43,842 bases of DNA from an uncultured Methylophilaceae bacterium (GCA_903899965.1 CAIULB010000008.1:1-43842), one strand, 5' to 3'. Shown: positions 35,583-43,842, numbered from the stretch's first letter. Notes: generated by a model not told the origin, from the sequence alone. Made by a program: numbers and translations.

Positions 35583-36545
35583 ATGCCAACCGAATTCAAC
35601 ATCATCGAAAAATACTTCACCCGCCCGAGCCAAAATACAGACTTAGGCGTGGGTGACGATGCGGCGCTTATTCAAATCAGGGCAGGGCATCAATTAGCGG
35701 TTTCAGCTGACATGTCGGTGGCTGGCACGCATTTTCTAGAGAGCTGCCCCGCTTATTTTGTAGGCTGGAAATCGCTCGCAGTTAATGTTTCTGATATGGC
35801 AGCGATGGGCGCATCGCCAAAGTGGGCAACGCTTGCGATTGCTTTGCCCAATATAGACGAAGCTTGGTTGGCGGAATTCTCGCGCGGATTTTTTGCTTGT
35901 GCGGATAAATTTGGCATAAGCCTTATTGGGGGCGATACCACACGTGGCCCGCTCAACATTAGCGTGCAAATCATGGGGGAAGTGCCGACTGGTAAAGCAC
36001 TCCGCCGAGATGAGGCAAAAGCTGGCGATGAAATTTGGGTGTCTGGCACTTTAGGTGAAGCGGCATTAGGCTTAGCGCAACTGCAAAACAAACTGCCTCA
36101 AAACACTTTATCCGACACGGAAAAACAAAGCTGCATTGATGCCCTTCAGGCACCACAACCTCGTGTGGCTTTAGGCCTGGCATTACAAGCTATTGCACAT
36201 AGCGCCATCGATATTTCTGACGGATTACTCGCAGATTTAGGGCATGTTTTAGAGCGCTCAAACCTAGGCGCAAATCTATATTGGGAGCGCATCCCTCACG
36301 TTAATGTTAGCAAGGGCATAGATATTACTCAGCTACACAGACTAAGTTTAGCTGGCGGCGATGATTATGAGCTATGCTTTACTGCGCCGGCATCTCAGCA
36401 TGATGCAATTTTAGCAATAGGTAAAAATTTGAACTTGAAACTTTCAGCAATAGGCGAGACCACGCAAGCAAATGGCCTCAATATTTATGATAAAAACCAT
36501 CAAGCGATTGAATTGAAAAGCGCAGGATATGACCATTTCAGCTAA
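35583..36545 (+). CDS. thiL: ThiL, thiamine-monophosphate kinase
   Basis: ThiL converts thiamine phosphate to thiamine diphosphate with ATP. The 320-residue protein has the metal and phosphate sites GVGDDAALI, SADMSVAGTHF, the glycine-rich LIGGDTTRGPLNISVQIMGEV, and DISDGLLADLGH near residue 220. The C-terminus has LAGGDDYELCFT. Its stop lies 17 bases inside pgpA, so these two are translationally coupled. Confidence 0.96.
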   Translation: MPTEFNIIEKYFTRPSQNTDLGVGDDAALIQIRAGHQLAVSADMSVAGTHFLESCPAYFVGWKSLAVNVSDMAAMGASPKWATLAIALPNIDEAWLAEFSRGFFACADKFGISLIGGDTTRGPLNISVQIMGEVPTGKALRRDEAKAGDEIWVSGTLGEAALGLAQLQNKLPQNTLSDTEKQSCIDALQAPQPRVALGLALQAIAHSAIDISDGLLADLGHVLERSNLGANLYWERIPHVNVSKGIDITQLHRLSLAGGDDYELCFTAPASQHDAILAIGKNLNLKLSAIGETTQANGLNIYDKNHQAIELKSAGYDHFS

Positions 36546-37026
36546 ACCCATTACGCCAAGCCTGCAGTTTTTACTTCGCCATCCCAGCCACTTTATTGCA
36601 TTAGGCTTTGGCACTGGGCTATCGCCAAAAGCACCTGGCACTGTCGGCACTATGGTTGGCTTACCTCTATTTTGGATGCTCACATTCACACCGGAATCAA
36701 CGCACTTCATTACGCTCGCCGCATTATTTTTAGTCGGCATTCCGCTTTGCACAAAGACCGGCAACGCCTTGGGCGTATCGGACCACGGCAGTATTGTGTG
36801 GGATGAAATTGTCGCCATGATGCTCGTACTTAAATTCACCCCAGCAAGTCCGCTTTGGTGGGCAATCGCCTTTTTGCTTTTTCGACTATTTGATATTTGG
36901 AAGCCAGCGCCTATCCATCAATGCGATGCAAAACTAAAAGGCGGTTTTGGCGTGATGTTTGATGACCTACTCGCAGCTATTTACGCCATTATTAGTATGA
37001 AAGTCCTATGTTTAGCTCTGAACTAA
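36529..37026 (+). CDS. pgpA: PgpA, phosphatidylglycerophosphatase A
   Basis: PgpA dephosphorylates phosphatidylglycerol phosphate at the inner membrane. The 165-residue protein has the family block GFGTGLSPKAPGTVGTMVGLPLFW, the acidic DEIVAMMLVL and the RLFDIWKPAPI motif with GGFGVMFDDLLAAIYA. There are about three to four membrane segments. It overlaps thiL by 17 bases and pncC by 19 bases, forming a tightly packed trio, the usual thiL-pgpA-pncC order. Confidence 0.95.
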   Translation: MTISAKPITPSLQFLLRHPSHFIALGFGTGLSPKAPGTVGTMVGLPLFWMLTFTPESTHFITLAALFLVGIPLCTKTGNALGVSDHGSIVWDEIVAMMLVLKFTPASPLWWAIAFLLFRLFDIWKPAPIHQCDAKLKGGFGVMFDDLLAAIYAIISMKVLCLALN

Positions 37027-37505
37027 AAGCATTGTCACAAGATATAGGCGAGCTTTTGCTTGCTAAAAACCACGTACTAACCTTAGCTGAATCATGCACT
37101 GGTGGACTAATTTCAGCGCTCATTACCAACACCGCTGGTAGCTCAGCCTGGTTTGATAGCGGCTTGGTGACTTACAGTAATCAAGCCAAGCAAGATTTAC
37201 TTAAAGTGAAAGAGGGAACGCTCTCGCAATACGGTGCAGTGAGCGAACAAACCGCTATGGAAATGGCGATTGGCTCGCTACAGCAAGGCAGAGCAACCAT
37301 CTCGGCTAGTGTCACAGGTATCGCAGGGCCAGACGGTGGCACTCCAGCAAAACCTGTCGGCACAGTTTGCTTTGCTTGGACTGGCGAGGATTTGCCTTCC
37401 ATCAGCAAAACTTACCTATTTGAAGGTAATCGCGAGCAAATAAGAGAGCAATCCATCATCGCTTTGCTGTTTGGGCTCAAAGACTTACTTGGCCAACAGG
37501 TTTAG
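37008..37505 (+). CDS. pncC: PncC (CinA C-terminal type), nicotinamide-nucleotide amidase
   Basis: PncC deamidates NMN to nicotinate mononucleotide in NAD recycling. The 165-residue stand-alone CinA C-terminal domain has LTLAESCTGGLISALITNTAGSSAWF, YSNQAKQDLL, and the nucleotide-binding SVTGIAGPDGGTPAKPVGTV. It is followed by recA, an arrangement seen in many bacteria. The gap to recA holds a separate promoter and operator-like site, so recA is not simply cotranscribed. Confidence 0.94.
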   Translation: MFSSELKALSQDIGELLLAKNHVLTLAESCTGGLISALITNTAGSSAWFDSGLVTYSNQAKQDLLKVKEGTLSQYGAVSEQTAMEMAIGSLQQGRATISASVTGIAGPDGGTPAKPVGTVCFAWTGEDLPSISKTYLFEGNREQIREQSIIALLFGLKDLLGQQV

Positions 37506-37539
37506 AAGTCAACACTTCCGCATTATTTTCAATTAATAG

Positions 37540-37553
37540 TGTACGATCGTACA
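37540..37553. promoter_or_regulatory. SOS-box-like palindrome upstream of recA
   Basis: TGTACGATCGTACA is a perfect 14-bp palindrome with TGT and ACA arms spaced by 8 bases, the same core and spacing as the LexA box CTGT-N8-ACAG, but with flanking bases G and A instead of C and G. It overlaps the -35 region of the recA promoter, which is where a repressor would act. Its GTAC-N4-GTAC core also resembles the GTAC-N4-GTGC sites reported for LexA2 proteins. LexA binding is inference. Confidence 0.65.
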
Positions 37554-37559
37554 ATGGTT

Positions 37560-37568
37560 TGCTAAAAT
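37560..37568 (+). promoter_or_regulatory. recA: Extended -10 promoter element of recA
   Basis: TGCTAAAAT, with -10 TAAAAT (37563-37568), is an extended -10 element (TGnTAnAAT). The -35 position 17 bases upstream (37540-37545, TGTACG) lies within the palindrome and is weak, as expected for a promoter that relies on its extended -10. Transcription would begin near 37575, giving a leader of about 170 bases. Confidence 0.6.
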
Positions 37569-37582
37569 CAAAAAACCAACGC

Positions 37583-37725
37583 TAAAAAGCCTTTCAAAAT
37601 AACTAATCAACGGCAATTAGTCCTAGTCTTAGCCTTACTTTTAGGCCTAATTTGTGGAATAATTACACTCTTGATTTGAAGACTTTTTTAGCACTTTTGT
37701 GGCATAAAAAGCCTAAACTAATCAA
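37583..37725 (+). repeat. Repeated 10-mers in the recA leader
   Basis: TAAAAAGCCT occurs at 37583-37592 and again at 37705-37714; AACTAATCAA occurs at 37601-37610 and again at 37716-37725. The pair is separated by 8 bases in the first copy and 1 in the second. Between them lie a palindrome TTAGGCCTAA (37641-37650) and an inverted repeat ACTAAT/ATTAGT (37602-37621). The second copy ends about 20 bases before the recA ATG. Purpose unknown. Confidence 0.6.
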
Positions 37726-37744
37726 GATAAAACCAGAGGACGAC

Positions 37745-38782
37745 ATGGACGACAATAAAAGCAAAGCACTGGCAGCAGCACTTTCGCAAATCGAGAAGCA
37801 ATTCGGCAAAGGGTCCATCATGCGCCTGGGCGATACTGAAGTTGCTGAAGACATTCAAGCTGTTTCAACAGGCTCACTAGGGCTTGATATTGCGCTTGGC
37901 ATTGGCGGCTTACCTCGTGGCCGTGTGATTGAAATCTACGGCCCTGAATCTTCTGGCAAAACCACACTCACGCTATCTGTCATTGCGCAGATGCAAAAAC
38001 TAGGCGGCACCGCAGCGTTTATAGATGCTGAACACGCACTAGACCCACAATACGCACAAAAATTAGGCGTTAATGTTGGCGAGCTATTAATCTCTCAACC
38101 AGACACTGGTGAGCAGGCTTTAGAAATCGCTGACATGCTCGTGCGTTCTGGCTCTGTTGATATCGTTGTTGTCGACTCTGTTGCAGCACTCGTTCCAAAA
38201 GCCGAAATCGAAGGTGAAATGGGCGACTCACACATGGGCTTACAAGCTCGTTTGATGAGCCAAGCACTTCGTAAACTACCAGGTAACATCAAACGTACAA
38301 ACACTATGGTGATCTTCATCAACCAAATTCGTATGAAGATTGGCGTGATGTTCGGCAACCCAGAAACAACGACAGGTGGTAACGCGCTTAAATTCTACGC
38401 TTCCGTGCGTTTAGATATTCGTCGCACTGGTGCAATCAAACGAGGTGATGAAGTCATCGGCTCCGAAACCCGCGTAAAGATTGTGAAGAACAAAGTCGCG
38501 CCACCATTCAAACAAGCTGAATTTGACATCTTGTACGGCGAAGGCATTTCACGCGAAGGCGAGATTTTAGAGTTGGGCTCAGACCTTAAAATTGTTGAGA
38601 AGTCTGGCGCTTGGTACAGCTACCTTGGTGAAAAAATCGGCCAAGGCAAAGACAACTCGCGCGAATATTTGAAAGAGCATCCAGAAGTGGCTGATGAAAT
38701 TGATGCCAAAATTCGTGCGAATGCAAAAGGCAATCTAGACGCTATCGTGAAGACGATTAGCCCAGATGACGCAGCAGACTAA
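37745..38782 (+). CDS. recA: RecA recombinase
   Basis: RecA forms filaments on single-stranded DNA for homologous recombination and SOS activation. The 345-residue protein has the normal length, Walker [10 protein letters not shown], the [11 protein letters not shown] region, the DNA-binding loop 1 near [23 protein letters not shown], and loop 2 with [19 protein letters not shown] set the start at ATG 37745, behind GAGGA; the frame runs 31 codons further up without a credible start. recX begins 17 bases before the recA stop. Confidence 0.98.
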   Translation: MDDNKSKALAAALSQIEKQFGKGSIMRLGDTEVAEDIQAVSTGSLGLDIALGIGGLPRGRVIEIYGPESSGKTTLTLSVIAQMQKLGGTAAFIDAEHALDPQYAQKLGVNVGELLISQPDTGEQALEIADMLVRSGSVDIVVVDSVAALVPKAEIEGEMGDSHMGLQARLMSQALRKLPGNIKRTNTMVIFINQIRMKIGVMFGNPETTTGGNALKFYASVRLDIRRTGAIKRGDEVIGSETRVKIVKNKVAPPFKQAEFDILYGEGISREGEILELGSDLKIVEKSGAWYSYLGEKIGQGKDNSREYLKEHPEVADEIDAKIRANAKGNLDAIVKTISPDDAAD

Positions 38783-39251
38783 CGAAAAGAAAAAGCCGCA
38801 AGTTTCACTTCGCCAGCGTGGGCTAGATTATCTAGCCAAACGTGAATACAGCGTTGCGGAACTTGCGCAAAAACTAAACACCGTCGCAAGACAATATGAA
38901 TTAGATGCTGACGAAATCCCTGAAATACTGGCAGATTTCAAAAAACGTAATTGGGTATCAGACACCAGATTTACTGAGCAAATTTTACATGCGCGCAAAT
39001 CAAAATTCGGAAGTGCGCGCATCGCACATGAACTAAGAGAAAAAGGCGTTTCTGACGAGTTAATCTCCGAAGCGGTGCAAGATGTAAAAGAGAACGAACT
39101 GGCGAACGCAAAAGCCGTATGGCGTAAAAAGTATGATGCGCCGCCAAGTTCAAGAGAAGAATGGGCTAAGCAGGCGCGTTTTTTGCAAAGCCGAGGCTTT
39201 GGTTTTGAGATCATAAAAAAAGTCATTAACGAGCAAAAAGACGAAATTTAG
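38766..39251 (+). CDS. recX: RecX, regulator of RecA
   Basis: RecX binds RecA filaments and limits their activity. The 161-residue protein has the tandem three-helix repeats of the family, with [59 protein letters not shown] and [20 protein letters not shown]. Its ATG lies inside recA, so translation is coupled and RecX is kept below RecA. It ends 37 bases before alaS. Confidence 0.95.
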   Translation: MTQQTNEKKKPQVSLRQRGLDYLAKREYSVAELAQKLNTVARQYELDADEIPEILADFKKRNWVSDTRFTEQILHARKSKFGSARIAHELREKGVSDELISEAVQDVKENELANAKAVWRKKYDAPPSSREEWAKQARFLQSRGFGFEIIKKVINEQKDEI

Positions 39252-39288
39252 CAAGGCCGTCACCAAAGAAAATAAATAGGCTAATTGA

Positions 39289-41925
39289 ATGAGTAAAACA
39301 GTATCTGTTAAAGAAATCAGACAACAATTCTTAGACTTTTTCGCGTCTAAAGGCCACCAAGTGGTTGCCTCTAGCTCTTTGGTGCCGCACGGCGACCCTA
39401 CTCTGCTTTTCACCAACGCAGGCATGAACCAATTTAAGGACGTGTTTTTGGGCTTTGATAAACGCCCTTACACGCGAGCAACTACTAGCCAAAAGTGCGT
39501 GCGTGCTGGTGGCAAACATAACGACTTAGAAAACGTTGGCTACACAGCCCGCCACCATACATTCTTCGAAATGTTAGGCAACTTCAGCTTTGGCGATTAC
39601 TTCAAACGCGATGCCATCAAATACGCATGGGAATTGTTGACTGAGGTTTACAAACTCCCTAAAGACAAACTCACCGTCACTGTTTATGCAGAAGATGACG
39701 AAGCTTACGAAATTTGGGCAAAAGAAATCGGTGTACCGACTGAGCGCATTATACGCATCGGTGACAACAAGGGCGCTCGTTACGCATCAGACAATTTCTG
39801 GATGATGGGCGACACCGGTCCTTGCGGTCCTTGTACTGAAATATTCTACGACCACGGCGAACATATTTGGGGAGGCCCTCCAGGCAGTCCAGATGAAGAC
39901 GGCGACCGTTTCATCGAAATCTGGAACAACGTGTTCATGCAGTTCAACCGTGACGAAGCTGGTGTGATGCATCCACTCCCTAAACCGTCTGTCGATACAG
40001 GCATGGGCTTGGAGCGTATTTCTGCTGTACTTCAACACGTACACGCCAACTATGAAATCGACCTATTCCAAACGCTAATTAAAGCTGCGGCGCGCGAAAC
40101 CAAAACAACGGATTTTGATAATCCATCACTTAAAGTGCTGGCTGATCACATCCGTGCATGTAGCTTCTTAATTGCTGATGGCATTATTCCAGGCAATGAA
40201 GGTCGCGGTTATGTACTTCGCCGCATTATCCGCCGGGCAATTCGTCATGGCTACAAGCTTGGTGCACGCGCCGCGTTCTTCCATAAAATGTTGCCAGATT
40301 TAGTGGCTGAAATGGGCGAGGCCTATCCAGAGCTTGCTAATGCCCAAACACGCGTATCCGAAGTACTCAAACAAGAAGAAGACCGCTTCTTTGAAACTAT
40401 TGAAAACGGCATGGCGATTTTAGAAGCCGAGTTAGCTGAAATGACAAAAGCGGGAAACAAAACCTTCAATGGCGAAACCGCATTCAAACTACACGACACT
40501 TATGGCTTCCCACTAGACCTCACCGCAGACGTTTGCCGCGAACGTGATGTGACTGTGGACTCAGCCGCTTTTGATGCTGCGATGTCACGCCAAAAAGAAC
40601 AAGCCCGCTCTGCTGGTAAATTCAAAATGGCAACCAACGTTGAGTACGATGGCGCACCAACAAATTTCCGTGGCTATGACGAGCTCTCAGCAGAAGCGAA
40701 AGTACTTGCACTATACAAAGACGGCTCTGCGGTAAATGCGCTTAATGAAGGCGATTTAGGCATTGTCGTTTTAGATAACACGCCTTTCTACGCTGAATCA
40801 GGCGGTCAGATTGGTGACTGTGGTGATTTAAAAGCAAGCGATGGCATTTTCACAGTTGAAGACACACTCAAAATTCAAGCTAGCGTATTCGGCCACCACG
40901 GCGTTCTCACTACAGGCAAACTAGCAGTAGGCGACACTCTTCAAGCACGCGTGAATACAAACGCTAGAGCAAGCACTATGCGCAACCACTCCGCAACCCA
41001 CTTAATGCACAAAGCATTGCGCGAAGTGCTGGGTGAACATGTACAACAAAAAGGCTCGTTAGTTGATACAGATAAAACGCGTTTTGACTTTGTTCACAAC
41101 GCACCAATGACCGACGACGAGATCAGCCAAGTTGAAAATATCGTCAACACTGAAATCCTTGCTAACGCAGCAACGCAAGCGCGCGTAATGGATATTGAAT
41201 CCGCACAGAAAACTGGCGCCATGATGTTGTTTGGCGAGAAATATGGCGATGAAGTACGCGTATTAGACATTGGATCATCACGCGAACTTTGCGGCGGCAC
41301 ACACGTAAGCCGCACAGGCGATATTGGCCTATTCAAAATCACCGCTGAAAGTGGCGTTGCCGCTGGCGTACGTCGCCTAGAAGCAACAACAGGTTCAAAT
41401 GCACTTAAGTTAGTGCAGAACCAACAAGCACTTCTTAACCATATTGCTATTGAGCTAAAATCACCAGCGCATGAACTAGGCACAAAAGTCGCGCAATTAC
41501 TCGACTCACAAAAATCGCTCGAAAAAGAACTTGCCCGCTTAAAATCTAAATTAGCCTCATCTCAAGGCGACGACCTTGCAGATCAAGCACTAGAAGTTAA
41601 TGGCGTTAAAGTACTTGCGGCAACACTAGAAGGTGCTGATGCAAATGCCTTGCGCGAGACCATGGACAAGCTTAAAGACAAGCTTAAATCTGCGGCTATC
41701 GTGTTAGCAAGCGTGAGTGATGGAAAAGTGAGCCTTGCAGCAGGCGTTACACCAGATATCATCGCGAAACTAAAAGCAGGTGACTTAGTCAACCACGTGG
41801 CTAGCCAAGTAGGCGGCAAAGGCGGCGGCAAGCCTGATATGGCAATGGCTGGCGGCACAGATCCTAGTCAATTACCTCAAGCACTTGCAAGCGTGCAAGC
41901 GTGGGTTCAACAAAAACTTAATTAA
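39289..41925 (+). CDS. alaS: AlaS, alanyl-tRNA synthetase
   Basis: AlaS charges tRNA-Ala and edits mischarged serine and glycine. The 878-residue protein has the class II catalytic core ([28 protein letters not shown]), the tRNA-binding region, the editing domain with zinc-binding [11 protein letters not shown] and [13 protein letters not shown], and the C-terminal coiled-coil and C-Ala domain ending [15 protein letters not shown]. Length is normal. It follows recA-recX and precedes lysC by 18 bases, a conserved order in betaproteobacteria. Confidence 0.98.
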   Translation: MSKTVSVKEIRQQFLDFFASKGHQVVASSSLVPHGDPTLLFTNAGMNQFKDVFLGFDKRPYTRATTSQKCVRAGGKHNDLENVGYTARHHTFFEMLGNFSFGDYFKRDAIKYAWELLTEVYKLPKDKLTVTVYAEDDEAYEIWAKEIGVPTERIIRIGDNKGARYASDNFWMMGDTGPCGPCTEIFYDHGEHIWGGPPGSPDEDGDRFIEIWNNVFMQFNRDEAGVMHPLPKPSVDTGMGLERISAVLQHVHANYEIDLFQTLIKAAARETKTTDFDNPSLKVLADHIRACSFLIADGIIPGNEGRGYVLRRIIRRAIRHGYKLGARAAFFHKMLPDLVAEMGEAYPELANAQTRVSEVLKQEEDRFFETIENGMAILEAELAEMTKAGNKTFNGETAFKLHDTYGFPLDLTADVCRERDVTVDSAAFDAAMSRQKEQARSAGKFKMATNVEYDGAPTNFRGYDELSAEAKVLALYKDGSAVNALNEGDLGIVVLDNTPFYAESGGQIGDCGDLKASDGIFTVEDTLKIQASVFGHHGVLTTGKLAVGDTLQARVNTNARASTMRNHSATHLMHKALREVLGEHVQQKGSLVDTDKTRFDFVHNAPMTDDEISQVENIVNTEILANAATQARVMDIESAQKTGAMMLFGEKYGDEVRVLDIGSSRELCGGTHVSRTGDIGLFKITAESGVAAGVRRLEATTGSNALKLVQNQQALLNHIAIELKSPAHELGTKVAQLLDSQKSLEKELARLKSKLASSQGDDLADQALEVNGVKVLAATLEGADANALRETMDKLKDKLKSAAIVLASVSDGKVSLAAGVTPDIIAKLKAGDLVNHVASQVGGKGGGKPDMAMAGGTDPSQLPQALASVQAWVQQKLN

Positions 41926-41943
41926 CCTTAAACACTAAATATT

Positions 41944-43179
41944 ATGGCACTCATTGTTCAAAAATACGGCGGCACCTCAGTTGGTAGCCCAGATCGCATT
42001 AAAAATTTAGCGCGTCGCGTGGCACGTTTCAAAGCACTTGGCCATCAAATCGTCGTCGTGGTTTCTGCCATGTCCGGCGAAACTAATCGGCTGATTAACT
42101 TGGCAAAAGAAATTATGCCTGAGCCAGACCCACGTGAGTTAGATGTGATGGTGGCAACTGGCGAACAAGTCACGATTGGCCTGACGGCTATGGCATTGAT
42201 GGAGCTTGGCCTTAAAGCAAAAAGCTACACAGGTTCACAAGTTCGCATCGTGACAGATAATGCACACACTAAAGCAAGAATTCTTCGCATTGATGAGGAA
42301 CGCATCCGCGCAGACTTAGATGCCGGGAATGTCGTTGTTGTTGCTGGCTTCCAAGGCGTGGACGAAAACGGCAACATTACAACGCTAGGTCGTGGTGGCT
42401 CAGATACTACTGGCGTAGCCTTAGCTGCGGCGCTCAAAGCTGACGAATGCCAAATTTACACTGACGTTGACGGCGTTTATACAACCGACCCGCGTGTGGT
42501 GCCAGAAGCACGTCGCTTAAAATCAATTACTTTTGAAGAAATGCTTGAGTTAGCGAGCCAAGGCTCAAAAGTATTGCAAATCCGCTCAGTCGAATTTGCA
42601 GGAAAATACAAAGTTAAACTACGTGTGCTCTCAAGCTTTGAAGAGGATGGCGAAGGCACACTTATCACATTTGAAGATCCAGAAAACAAGGACAGCAACA
42701 TGGAACAACCAATCATCTCAGGCATCGCATTTAACCGAGACGAAGCAAAAATTATGGTGCTTGGCGTGCCAGACAAACCAGGCATCGCATACCAAATCTT
42801 AGGCCCAGTGGCAGATGCAAAAATTGACGTCGACATGATTATCCAAAACATGGGTGCGGACGGTACAACAGACTTCACATTCACTGTGCACAAAAACGAC
42901 ATGTCAAAAGCACTTGGCATCCTTAACCAAGTACAAGGACACATCGGAGCACGTGAAATCCGCGGTGATGACAAAATCGCTAAAGTATCTATCGTTGGCG
43001 TTGGCATGCGTTCACACGTTGGCATCGCAAGCCAAATGTTCCGCACACTTGCTGAAGAGGGCATCAATATACAAATGATTTCAACCAGCGAGATCAAAAT
43101 CGCGGTTGTGATCGATGAAAAATACATGGAACTCGCAGTTCGCGTACTCCACAAAGCGTTTGAGTTAGAAGAAGCTTAG
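41944..43179 (+). CDS. lysC: LysC, aspartate kinase (alpha chain)
   Basis: LysC phosphorylates aspartate at the entry to lysine, threonine and methionine synthesis. The 411-residue protein has the kinase domain (residues 1-245: VQKYGGTSVGSPDRI, the TTLGRGGSDTTGVALAAAL motif) and two C-terminal ACT domains (about 260-411). Met253 is preceded by a good ribosome site, so a separate beta chain of the regulatory part is likely made too. A 9-bp inverted repeat follows the stop. The family and length fit the feedback-inhibited monofunctional class. Confidence 0.96.
   Translation: MALIVQKYGGTSVGSPDRIKNLARRVARFKALGHQIVVVVSAMSGETNRLINLAKEIMPEPDPRELDVMVATGEQVTIGLTAMALMELGLKAKSYTGSQVRIVTDNAHTKARILRIDEERIRADLDAGNVVVVAGFQGVDENGNITTLGRGGSDTTGVALAAALKADECQIYTDVDGVYTTDPRVVPEARRLKSITFEEMLELASQGSKVLQIRSVEFAGKYKVKLRVLSSFEEDGEGTLITFEDPENKDSNMEQPIISGIAFNRDEAKIMVLGVPDKPGIAYQILGPVADAKIDVDMIIQNMGADGTTDFTFTVHKNDMSKALGILNQVQGHIGAREIRGDDKIAKVSIVGVGMRSHVGIASQMFRTLAEEGINIQMISTSEIKIAVVIDEKYMELAVRVLHKAFELEEA
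42700..43179 (+). CDS. lysC: Probable internal start: LysC beta chain (ACT domains)
   Basis: ATG 42700 (Met253 of LysC) is preceded at 7 bases by AAGGA, a near-ideal ribosome site inside the alpha-chain frame. Translation from here gives 159 residues, MEQPIISGIAFNRDEAK..., covering just the two ACT domains. In-frame overlapping lysC alpha and beta chains forming an alpha2beta2 enzyme are established in Bacillus and Corynebacterium. The call here rests on position and ribosome site only. Confidence 0.6.
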   Translation: MEQPIISGIAFNRDEAKIMVLGVPDKPGIAYQILGPVADAKIDVDMIIQNMGADGTTDFTFTVHKNDMSKALGILNQVQGHIGAREIRGDDKIAKVSIVGVGMRSHVGIASQMFRTLAEEGINIQMISTSEIKIAVVIDEKYMELAVRVLHKAFELEEA

Positions 43180-43188
43180 ATTGATTTT

Positions 43189-43216
43189 AGGGCGTAATCG
43201 AGTATTGTTACGCCCT
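43189..43216 (+). terminator. Hairpin after lysC without U-tract
   Basis: AGGGCGTAA (43189-43197) and TTACGCCCT (43208-43216) form a perfect 9-bp stem with a 10-base loop, 9 bases after the lysC stop. No run of T follows, so it is a poor intrinsic terminator; it may protect the 3' end of the mRNA. Confidence 0.5.
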
Positions 43217-43235
43217 CGCAACACAGCAACAAAAC

Positions 43236-43297
43236 GGAGAGCTGGCCGAGTGGTCGAAGGCACTTCCCTGCTAAGGAAGCACCCCTTTAAAGGGGGC
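43236..43297 (+). pseudogene. serX: tRNA-Ser(GCU), truncated after the variable arm
   Basis: The 5' part is a standard serine tRNA: acceptor strand GGAGAGC, D arm with GGCCGAGTGGTCGAAGGC, anticodon stem CTTCC/GGAAG around a loop with anticodon GCT (43270-43272), and a long variable arm CCCC-TTTAAA-GGGG. After 43297 the expected T arm (a GGTTCGAATCC-like sequence), the 3' acceptor strand GCTCTCC and CCA are absent; the sequence runs on as ATCTCTGATTAC. I find no such 3' half in the remaining bases. As read, it cannot make a working tRNA, so another copy must exist if this is the genome's sequence. Confidence 0.75.
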
Positions 43298-43842
43298 ATC
43301 TCTGATTACTTTAAAATCAATTAGTTACTCAAAAACACTGGCGAGAAATTCGCCTTTATCTATCTCAATTTAGTTTCTACTTGGACAGGATTTGGACAGG
43401 CCATAATCCCTCATTCTCTGACCCGTTACTCTAACAATTTGTGTCAGCCCAAACAGAATATCACAAAGCGCAATCCATTCGCATACTAGGTGCCTGAGAA
43501 CTTATGTCATCTTTCAAAGCGCGAAGTGATATGCCTACTGGATACCCCTATTGAAAAGCTCGATATCCCGACCCCACCATACCCCCACCCTCACTTTTTC
43601 ATTTGGGTTCCATCTAGCAATACTTACACTGGGTTTTACTCAAACGATTAGGTGATTTTAAAAAGATTGATACGCCTATAGCAGACGTTGAATGTAGTCA
43701 CTTTCGACCCATTGCAGACATTCGCATTCACAAAACAGAAAATATCTAAGGGGTTCTTTGAAGCCTTTGGCGCTATCGACCAGGACTTAGTATTTTTATA
43801 GACTAATTGCTATAACGATCTAATTTTTGGCTTAACGCCTCG
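43298..43842. other. Non-coding flank, possible decayed mobile-element end
   Basis: These 545 bases after the broken tRNA hold no frame with a credible start, ribosome site and recognisable product. Visible structure: a small hairpin GGCGA-GAAAT-TCGCC (43340-43354), the direct repeat TTGGACAGG at 43381-43389 and 43392-43400, and a C-rich stretch near 43570-43590. Tandem TTGGACA-type repeats beside a tRNA resemble the integrase-binding flank of integrative elements, but no integrase gene is seen before the window ends. Confidence 0.45.
43381..43400. repeat. Tandem 9-bp direct repeat TTGGACAGG
   Basis: Two exact copies (43381-43389, 43392-43400) with an 11-base period, i.e. one helical turn, lie 84 bases after the truncated tRNA. 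The spacing suits side-by-side binding of a protein such as a tyrosine recombinase; that role is inferred. Confidence 0.5.

Noticed and set aside
37652-37744. 31-codon N-terminal extension of recA
   Set aside because: It lacks a start with a ribosome site and is rich in Lys/Leu with no homology; the ATG at 37745 has GAGGA and the canonical RecA start.
43490-43651. 53-codon frame starting at GTG in the 3' flank
   Set aside because: No ribosome site, a proline-rich stretch coded by C-runs, and no recognisable family; probably a chance frame in decayed sequence.
43236-43842. Group I intron inside the serine tRNA
   Set aside because: Such introns sit in the anticodon loop and leave the 3' exon downstream; here the anticodon loop is intact and no T arm or acceptor 3' strand appears in the remaining sequence.
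1-43842. CRISPR array, insertion sequence, defence or secondary-metabolite system
   Set aside because: No regularly spaced repeats, transposase, nuclease cassette or synthase genes were found; apart from the 3' flank the window is ordinary housekeeping and respiration genes.

Overview
This window is a stretch of chromosome from a Gram-negative betaproteobacterium, most likely of the methylotrophic family Methylophilaceae (Methylotenera/Methylophilus-like). Three things suggest this: lipid A and outer-membrane genes (lnt, gmhB, mlaA), a miaB-phoH-ybeY-corC-lnt-glyQS order typical of betaproteobacteria, and a complete 23-residue PqqA precursor peptide, which feeds synthesis of the methanol dehydrogenase cofactor PQQ. 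The taxonomic call is inference; no rRNA or other marker was available to settle it.

Layout. Bases 1-630: the 3' end of an Acr3 arsenite exporter, a perfect-stem bidirectional terminator and, on the minus strand, a probable 32-residue membrane protein. Bases 740-11631: a long plus-strand housekeeping block, miaB, phoH, ybeY, corC, a secreted BamE-like protein, lnt, glyQ, glyS, gmhB, plsC and a zinc peptidase. Bases 11640-11900: an orphan pqqA. Bases 11906-20880 (minus strand): a cbb3 oxidase cluster transcribed sco, ccoN, ccoO, ccoQ, ccoP, ccoG, ccoH, ccoI, with an FNR/ANR-type box upstream. The cluster covers the oxidase subunits, copper delivery (Sco, CcoI) and assembly (CcoG, CcoH), consistent with microaerobic respiration.

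Bases 21128-30891: ilvE and a CHCC zinc-finger protein, convergent murI, then a cobalamin adenosyltransferase, pcnB, folK, a deoxynucleoside kinase, panB, panC, panD (own near-consensus promoter), rsfS, rlmH and a photolyase. FolK and the Pan genes serve folate and pantothenate synthesis. Bases 30993-37505: mlaA, convergent pmbA, darP, a secreted PDZ protein, mog, a MAPEG protein and the overlapping trio thiL-pgpA-pncC. Bases 37540-43179: recA behind an SOS-box-like palindrome, recX translationally coupled, alaS, and lysC with an internal start for a second subunit.

Bases 43180-43842: a tRNA-Ser(GCU) gene that loses its T arm and 3' acceptor strand after the variable arm, followed by about 550 bases without a credible gene but with a direct repeat resembling the flanks of integrated elements. 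This is the only clearly irregular part of the window. I found no CRISPR array, insertion sequence, rRNA or defence system. The most interesting signals are the broken tRNA, the recA operator and leader, the small membrane gene, the orphan pqqA, the enlarged CcoH, and the lysC internal start.
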